From Prolixibacteraceae bacterium (lineage in GTDB: Bacteria > Bacteroidota > Bacteroidia > Bacteroidales > Prolixibacteraceae): DNA of 11,806 bases. The stretch is from NCBI GenBank assembly GCA_023229575.1, contig JALNYZ010000065.1, forward strand, positions 1 through 11,806. Direction: 5' to 3'. Positions 8,141 to 11,806 of the stretch are shown piece by piece; position 1 is the stretch's first letter; the number at the start of each line of letters is the position of its first letter. The notes beneath the pieces are model-generated. The model searched no databases. It was not told where the DNA came from and saw only the letters and a list, made by a program, of their open reading frames with translations. The position numbers and the translations under genes are program-made.

Positions 8141-8497
8141 TTATTTGTTTGGTTCAAAATAGGGTTTCAGTTCTTCAAAAGTGACGCCAAGCATTTTGGT
8201 TTGTCGCACAACGACCGGCAAATCGATTTCGAAAAATTCTTTTCGCTTCCAGTCCCGGATAATTCCAACGGCTTCATTGGTTACATAAAACCCGATTCCC
8301 CGTTTGTTGTCTATTATTCCGCGTGTCTGCAATTCGGTGTAGGTGCGCATCACGGTATTTGGATTGACACCCATTTCCAGGGCAAGGTCGCGGACGGACG
8401 GGATCTTCTCTCCAGGAGGATATTGTCCCCCGATTACTTTCTCCGAAATGCTGTCGGCAATCTGAAGAAAGATTCCTTTTGTATTTCTAAATTCCAT
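8141..8497 (-). CDS. GntR-family transcriptional regulator, YtrA type
   Basis: This 118-residue repressor-type protein has a winged helix-turn-helix at about residues 6-75: GIFLQIADSISEKVIGGQYPPGEKIPSVRDLALEMGVNPNTVMRTYTELQTRGII followed by the wing RGIGFYV. The C-terminal part is only about 45 residues (two predicted helices), too short for the FadR or UTRA ligand domains, which is the mark of the YtrA subfamily. The start is set by a strong AGGAGG eight bases before the ATG at 8497; the stop of the permease gene lies within that spacer, leaving two bases between the genes. It sits third in its operon, after the ABC ATPase and permease. YtrA regulators usually repress their own ABC operon, and a palindrome at the operon promoter fits that. 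Family certain, signal unknown. Confidence 0.93.
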   Translation of the reverse strand: MEFRNTKGIFLQIADSISEKVIGGQYPPGEKIPSVRDLALEMGVNPNTVMRTYTELQTRGIIDNKRGIGFYVTNEAVGIIRDWKRKEFFEIDLPVVVRQTKMLGVTFEELKPYFEPNK

Positions 8498-8499
8498 GG

Positions 8500-9282
8500 C
8501 TAAACCTCCTTCTCTTTTAATCCGAACCATGCAATGGTCAGCAAACACAAATTGACCATTGTTGACAGGACGGCAAAAGTCGCTATGACGCTATTTTTAC
8601 TAATCCGGTCATTAGCGGGATGATATTCCTGTAGATTTAATCCTTTTGCCAAAAGAAAAGAGAATAAAGCGTAACCGGCGGCTATGATTGAAACAGTAAA
8701 CATGGTTTTTAACAAAGGTGATTTTGAAAAGTGACATGCGCCGGTAAAAGCAGTGATAAACAGAAATAAAATCCCTTGCAGCAGTAATACACATGCCCAT
8801 CCTTCAAATTTACCCTGTTCGTTTATTTCAGCATAGGCATCTACGAATGAAAATTTGTAATTTGTCCATTCCGGAATGAATGAATGCACTACAATGCCTT
8901 CAAAATTGGCCACGAGCCAAAATAAAACAGGCATCAGGAAGATAAAAACAACAATCCGGCTCAGCAGTTCAAACACAAATTTCTCTGTTGAAGTGGCCGG
9001 TAACATCAGGTAGGCCATACTTTTCTCTTTGGAGCGAAAAGCTGGAAAAGAGAGGCCGGTATAAATTATTCCCATTATAAAAAAAAGGAAGGCGAAGAGG
9101 ATCATATAATGCTTGTTTTCCCATCTGATATAATGGAAATTGTTTTGGAACCATAGTAAAAGCAGAAATAGAACTCCGGCAAAACCTGCCAATGAAATGC
9201 CTATTAACTTTTTATGGATGAGGAACGATTGTTTGCCCAACAGCAGCAATCGGTGAAATGAAAAATGGTGGTTTGTTTGCAT
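8500..9282 (-). CDS. ABC transporter permease subunit (six-helix membrane protein)
   Basis: This protein has about six hydrophobic helices. Counted from the longer start they lie at about 36-53, 67-87, 110-134, 170-193, 202-223 and 239-263. It has no soluble domain of note, and a loop of about 35 residues between helices 3 and 4 is rich in aromatic and acidic residues. It lies between an ABC ATPase and a YtrA-type regulator, so it is most likely the membrane subunit of that ABC transporter, although no signature motif proves it. Two starts are possible. The ATG at 9306 would overlap the ATPase gene by 20 bases. The ATG at 9282, chosen here, lies four bases after the ATPase stop and gives the N-terminus MQTNHHFSFHRLLLL, which looks typical of this group. 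Neither has a Shine-Dalgarno. Translational coupling to the ATPase is likely. Confidence 0.82.
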   Translation of the reverse strand: MQTNHHFSFHRLLLLGKQSFLIHKKLIGISLAGFAGVLFLLLLWFQNNFHYIRWENKHYMILFAFLFFIMGIIYTGLSFPAFRSKEKSMAYLMLPATSTEKFVFELLSRIVVFIFLMPVLFWLVANFEGIVVHSFIPEWTNYKFSFVDAYAEINEQGKFEGWACVLLLQGILFLFITAFTGACHFSKSPLLKTMFTVSIIAAGYALFSFLLAKGLNLQEYHPANDRISKNSVIATFAVLSTMVNLCLLTIAWFGLKEKEV

Positions 9283-9286
9283 GGTT

Positions 9287-10099
9287 TTATCCGATTTTTT
9301 TTCCATTTGTTACTGCATTAAAAAGTAATTCGATGTCAACAGCTGTTTCTTCATCGCCCTGCGGTACCATCAAACGGTATCCTCCCGGGATTGCTTCGCT
9401 GTAAAGTGCCCCTTTAACATCGGCCGTTGTTCCAGAGATAAAACTCACTTTTTGGGAGATTTCTGCGATGGTCTGCTGGAAAATCACCCTTCCGTTGTCG
9501 AGCATGATGATTTTATCGATCAGATTTTCAACGTCTTTCACCTGATGGGTAGAGATGATTACCAACTGGTCTTCGTCGAGCGAACCTGCCAGGATTTTGC
9601 GGAACAAAGCCTTGGAAGGAATATCGAGACCGTTTGTTGGTTCATCCAGGACCAGCAAGCGGCAACGGGTGGCAAGCGCGAATGCGATCAGAAATTTCTT
9701 CTTCTGACCATGCGAAAGCTTCTGTAAACAATTTTTTGCACTGAGTTCAAATTCAATCAAAATCCTGCCCAACATCTCCTGGTCAAATTTTGGATAGAAC
9801 GGCGCGTAGGCTTTGCAATAACCGGTGATTGAAATGGAAGGGAAGTAAAACTCCTCCGGTACCAGAAAAACATCGTTCAGCATGGGTACTGCTCGTTTTT
9901 GAGGAGTGTAACCAAGCACCGACAAATTTCCTGAAGAGGGATAAAGCAGTCCGGAGATCAGTTTCAGCAGACTGGTTTTGCCAGCGCCGTTCTTTCCCAG
10001 CAAACCGGTGATGCTGCCTGCTTCGAGATGAACCGATAAGCCATCGAAAAGAGCCTGTTGCCGGGGATAAGCAAAATGAAGATCTTTAATCTGAATCAT
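9287..10099 (-). CDS. ABC transporter ATP-binding protein, YtrB-like
   Basis: This 270-residue cytoplasmic ATPase drives the permease encoded next to it. It has Walker A GKNGAGKTS (35-43), a signature with His in place of the first Gly (LSHGQKKK, 128-135), Walker B LLVLDE (148-153), D-loop NGLD, and the switch His185 (STHQ). The Q-loop position reads VPEEF (80-84), with Glu where Gln is usual. This occurs in ATPases of the YtrB/EcsA kind, and the rest of the catalytic set is intact. Residues about 205-270 form a small C-terminal extension. The ATG at 10099 is preferred because it begins directly at the conserved MIQIKDLHFAYP. A TTG further upstream at 10147 would run through the presumed promoter and operator. 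It is the first gene of a four-gene operon. Confidence 0.92.
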   Translation of the reverse strand: MIQIKDLHFAYPRQQALFDGLSVHLEAGSITGLLGKNGAGKTSLLKLISGLLYPSSGNLSVLGYTPQKRAVPMLNDVFLVPEEFYFPSISITGYCKAYAPFYPKFDQEMLGRILIEFELSAKNCLQKLSHGQKKKFLIAFALATRCRLLVLDEPTNGLDIPSKALFRKILAGSLDEDQLVIISTHQVKDVENLIDKIIMLDNGRVIFQQTIAEISQKVSFISGTTADVKGALYSEAIPGGYRLMVPQGDEETAVDIELLFNAVTNGKKIG

Positions 10100-10117
10100 A
10101 AGTATGAATTTACTGTT

Positions 10118-10148
10118 TTGGTGTACTACTAAACTAATACAGTGCAAA
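10118..10148 (-). promoter_or_regulatory. Candidate promoter of the GntR/ABC operon
   Basis: On the minus strand a TTTG (10148-10145) is followed after 19 bases by TACACCAA (10125-10118). The first element and the spacing fit the Bacteroidota -33/-7 pattern, while the second matches TAnnTTTG only at TA and one further position. Transcription would begin near 10110, just upstream of the ATPase start. It follows the rplT terminator directly, which supports a promoter in this gap. Confidence 0.35.
10122..10141. promoter_or_regulatory. Candidate GntR (YtrA-type) operator palindrome
   Basis: The plus strand reads TGTACTACTAAACTAATACA. It is an imperfect inverted repeat of the form TGTA-n-TA-n-T ... 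TA-n-TACA, with 14 of 20 positions symmetrical. Its size and symmetry suit a dimeric winged-helix regulator. It lies between the proposed -33 and -7 elements, so bound protein would block the polymerase. The YtrA-type regulator made from the same operon is the obvious ligand, giving autoregulation. This is inference from symmetry and position. Confidence 0.55.
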
Positions 10149-10220
10149 TATAAATGATAAATATTGGAACTACCAAATGTTTTTGAAGAAAAAAATTGAA
10201 AAGGGAGTTTTTTTTGAAAT

Positions 10221-10251
10221 AAAAAAAGGCCATCCTTTCGGACAGCCTTTT
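10221..10251 (-). terminator. Intrinsic terminator of the thrS-infC-rpmI-rplT operon
   Basis: The arms AAAAGGC (10224-10230) and GCCTTTT (10245-10251) pair, as do TCC (10233-10235) and GGA (10240-10242), around a TTTC loop with a small CA/CA internal loop. On the minus strand the stem runs into a run of seven T residues, 24 bases after the rplT stop. This separates the ribosomal-protein operon from the ABC/GntR operon. Confidence 0.87.
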
Positions 10252-10275
10252 CTACTTATTTCGCCTTCTTTATAT

Positions 10276-10620
10276 TTACTTCACTTTTTGGACAATGGCG
10301 CTGAATGCAGCGGGATTGTTCATCGCTAAGTCGGCAAGGACTTTGCGGTTTATTTCGATGTTGGCGCCCTTCAACTTGCCCATAAACTGGGAGTAGGAGA
10401 GACCTTCAGTACGAACTGCAGCATTGATACGCTGAATCCATAATGCACGGAATAACCTTTTTTTAGTTTTTCTGTCACGGTACGCATACTGGAGTCCTTT
10501 CTCCCATGTGTTTTTGGCAACCGTCCAGACAGTTCCTCTTGATCCAAAGTATCCTCTGGTCAGTGAGAGCACCTTCTTACGGCGGGCCCTCGAGGCGACG
10601 TGATTGACTGATCTTGGCAT
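10276..10620 (-). CDS. rplT: Large-subunit ribosomal protein bL20
   Basis: This is a 114-residue ribosomal protein of normal length. The strongly basic N-terminal extension (MPRSVNHVASRARRKKVLSLTRGYFGSR) threads into 23S rRNA and is needed early in 50S assembly. The globular C-terminal half carries the family segments RLFRALWIQRINAA, YSQFMGKLKGANIEINRKVLADLA and a short Ala/Val-rich tail. It is the last gene of the operon, 93 bases after rpmI, and is followed by a terminator. In several bacteria bL20 represses its own operon by binding mRNA; the spacer before this gene has hairpins but nothing I can assign to such a site. The ATG at 10620 has no Shine-Dalgarno, only AT-rich sequence. Confidence 0.98.
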   Translation of the reverse strand: MPRSVNHVASRARRKKVLSLTRGYFGSRGTVWTVAKNTWEKGLQYAYRDRKTKKRLFRALWIQRINAAVRTEGLSYSQFMGKLKGANIEINRKVLADLAMNNPAAFSAIVQKVK

Positions 10621-10645
10621 TTTTACAAATTTTAGGACAATGGCG

Positions 10646-10663
10646 ATCCCGATATTTCAGGAT
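10646..10663 (-). other. Hairpin in the rpmI-rplT spacer
   Basis: ATCCCG (10646-10651) and CAGGAT (10658-10663) form a six-base stem with one G-T pair around a six-base loop. It lies about 26 bases before the rplT start, in a 93-base spacer that is long for this operon. A second, weaker GGG/CCC stem lies upstream near 10670-10685. It might regulate rplT, as bL20 does in other bacteria, or be chance. Confidence 0.3.
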
Positions 10664-10713
10664 ACTTGTGGGCACATTCCCCGGTTAAAGAATATTAATT
10701 ATTTCAAGGAACC

Positions 10714-10911
10714 CTACTTCAATGCGAGCAGCCTTTTTACATGGGCTACGTCAACATCGGCCACCATTCCCCAATGGGTCAGGTTGCGTTTGCGTTTGGT
10801 GCTTTTCTTGGTCAGGATATGACTCTTGTAAGCGTGTTTCCTTTTGATGCTTCCACTTCCGGTCAGCTTGAAGCGTTTTTTTGCGCCGGAATTCGTTTTC
10901 ATTTTAGGCAT
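10714..10911 (-). CDS. rpmI: Large-subunit ribosomal protein bL35
   Basis: This 65-residue basic protein has the bL35 hallmark N-terminus MPKMKTNSGAKKRFKLTGSG, followed by KRKHAYKSHILTKKSTKRKRNL. It binds 23S rRNA near domain V in the 50S subunit. Length and sequence are those of a full-length family member. The ATG at 10911 lies 20 bases after the infC stop and the stop at 10714 is 93 bases before rplT, the usual order infC-rpmI-rplT. There is no clear Shine-Dalgarno (GACAGAG at best), in contrast to the strong one in front of infC. Confidence 0.98.
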   Translation of the reverse strand: MPKMKTNSGAKKRFKLTGSGSIKRKHAYKSHILTKKSTKRKRNLTHWGMVADVDVAHVKRLLALK

Positions 10912-10931
10912 CTCTGTCTAACTGTTTTAAA

Positions 10932-11492
10932 TTACTTTTTCTTTTTGGGCGAAATAAATATGGTCATCCTTTTTCCTTCGAGTTTGGGAAGTTGTTCAAC
11001 TTTTCCAAACTCTTCCAGATCGTTGGCGAAGCGGAGCAATAAAATCTCCCCTTGCTCATTATAAAGTATCGAACGTCCCTTGAAAAATACATAAGCTTTC
11101 ACTTTTGCACCATCCTGAAGGAACTTTTCGGCATGTTTTAATTTGAAATTGTAATCATGTTCGTCTGTATTCGGTCCAAACCTGATCTCTTTCACGATGA
11201 TCTTGACCGCCTTGGCCTTCAGCTCTTTCTGCTTCTTTTTCTGGGCATAGATGAATTTCTGGTAATCGACAATCCTGCAAACAGGTGGTTCGGCGTTGGG
11301 TGAAATCTCAACCAAATCGAGCTCCATTTCATCGGCCTTCCGAAGAGCATCCTGGATTTTGTAAACACCCTGTGGCTCAACATTGTCGCCAACCAGCCTT
11401 ACTTCCGGAACACGAATCTGGTGATTGATCCGAAACAATGATTTCTCTTCCTCTTTTGGAGCTCTTGGCCCCTTGGTCCTGATAACTGCTAT
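10932..11492 (-). CDS. infC: Translation initiation factor IF-3, predicted AUA start
   Basis: IF-3 binds the 30S subunit, keeps it apart from 50S and checks the start codon and initiator tRNA. The N-domain is clear (FRINHQIRVPEVRLVGDN, then EALRKADEMELDLVEI-like sequence and PPVCRIVDYQKF), as is the C-domain (VKEIRFGPNTDEHDYNFKLKHAEKFL ... GRSILYNEQGE ... LEGKRMTIFISPKKK). The frame opens at a TAG (11507-11505) and has no ATG or GTG before the FRINHQ motif; the only usual start is a TTG (11438) that would trim the N-terminus and has no ribosome site. A strong AGGAGG at 11501-11506 lies eight bases before an ATA codon (11492-11490), giving MAVIRTKGPRAPKEEEKSLF and 186 residues. IF-3 genes commonly use such rare AUU, AUC or AUA starts so that the protein represses its own translation. 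The gene lies 32 bases after thrS. Confidence 0.93.
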   Translation of the reverse strand: MAVIRTKGPRAPKEEEKSLFRINHQIRVPEVRLVGDNVEPQGVYKIQDALRKADEMELDLVEISPNAEPPVCRIVDYQKFIYAQKKKQKELKAKAVKIIVKEIRFGPNTDEHDYNFKLKHAEKFLQDGAKVKAYVFFKGRSILYNEQGEILLLRFANDLEEFGKVEQLPKLEGKRMTIFISPKKKK

Positions 11493-11500
11493 GGCTTTAT

Positions 11501-11506
11501 CCTCCT
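11501..11506 (-). promoter_or_regulatory. Strong Shine-Dalgarno setting the infC start
   Basis: The minus strand reads AGGAGG eight bases before the ATA codon at 11492. Most other genes here have AT-rich leaders without this motif, so its strength at infC is notable. It is what decides between the ATA start and the internal TTG. Confidence 0.8.
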
Positions 11507-11524
11507 ATTTTTAGTTAATACCGA

Positions 11525-11806
11525 CTAATTGTACAAATCTGCCAGAATAGATTTGACCTCTTTTTGGATCATCTCTTTGAACCCGATTAATGAAACAGTA
11601 CCCTGATCGCCTTCACCCTGACGACGAACGGCCACAGTCTCAGTTTCGTTCTCTTTTTCGCCGACGATGAGCAGATAGGGTATGCGTTTCATCTCGTTGT
11701 CACGGATTTTCCTGCCTATCTTTTCGTTACGCTCGTCAACGACGGTGCGAATATCGGAATTATTTAGATATTCTGAAACTTTTTGCGCATAATCGTTGTA
11801 CTTTTC
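11525..11806 (-). CDS. thrS: Threonyl-tRNA synthetase, C-terminal fragment
   Basis: Only the last 93 residues are present; the gene continues beyond the right edge. The sequence matches the anticodon-binding domain of class II synthetases: YAQKVSEYLNNSDIRTVVDERNEKIGRKIRDNE, then IPYLLIVGEKENETETVAVRRQGEGDQG and a final helix ending in LADLYN. This domain recognises the tRNA-Thr anticodon, while the catalytic core lies outside the window. Position upstream of infC, with a 32-base gap, is the usual arrangement in many bacteria and supports the call. The stop TAG is at 11527-11525. Confidence 0.96.
   Translation of the reverse strand, partial: EKYNDYAQKVSEYLNNSDIRTVVDERNEKIGRKIRDNEMKRIPYLLIVGEKENETETVAVRRQGEGDQGTVSLIGFKEMIQKEVKSILADLYN

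Noticed and set aside
8498..8548. N-terminal extension of the GntR regulator into the permease gene
   Set aside because: The extra residues overlap the permease coding end, and the strong AGGAGG before 8497 fixes the start there.
10145..10147. TTG as the start of the YtrB-like ATPase
   Set aside because: The added 16 residues are not ABC-like and the start would fall inside the predicted promoter and operator; the ATG at 10099 directly precedes the conserved domain.
11436..11438. TTG as the infC start codon
   Set aside because: It would remove conserved upstream sequence, lies just before the conserved FRINHQ motif and has no ribosome site, whereas an AGGAGG sits at the right distance from the ATA at 11492.

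Overview
The window comes from a member of the Bacteroidota, probably a Bacteroidales- or Marinilabiliales-type genome. This rests on the AT-rich start contexts that mostly lack a Shine-Dalgarno sequence, the thrS-infC-rpmI-rplT order, and the fused ABC permease/M1-peptidase-like protein with a golvesin-like C-terminus. The assignment is inference, because no rRNA gene is present. All 12 genes, two of them cut by the window edges, lie on the minus strand, so transcription runs from high to low coordinates. No gap between genes exceeds about 210 bases. I see no mobile element, tRNA, rRNA or CRISPR array.

Right end (about 10220-11806): a translation operon in the order thrS (C-terminus only), infC, rpmI, rplT. 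It is closed by a good intrinsic terminator at 10221-10251. infC has no AUG, GUG or UUG at a sensible place. A strong AGGAGG sequence instead points to an AUA start codon.

Middle (about 7350-10150): a four-gene operon coding for a YtrB-like ABC ATPase, a six-helix permease subunit, a short YtrA-type GntR repressor and a membrane-anchored protein resembling the head-GIN/DUF2807 type. The genes overlap or lie within about 10 bases of each other. A 20-base imperfect palindrome in front of the ATPase gene sits between plausible -33 and -7 elements and is a good candidate operator for the GntR protein. A symmetrical hairpin with T-runs at 7357-7399 closes the unit.

Left part (1-7233): a second ABC ATPase and its 1123-residue partner, which combines an ABC-2-type membrane domain, a large predicted periplasmic M1-peptidase-like region without HExxH, a Gly/Met-rich loop and a golvesin-like domain. 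After a 192-base gap comes a tripartite efflux set: a TolC-type outer-membrane channel, a lipoprotein membrane-fusion subunit and the first 43 codons of an RND pump. Whether the ABC pair and the RND set share a function is open; they are adjacent and co-directional only.

The points most worth a second look are the apparently inactive M1-like ABC fusion, the AUA start of infC, and the predicted GntR operator.
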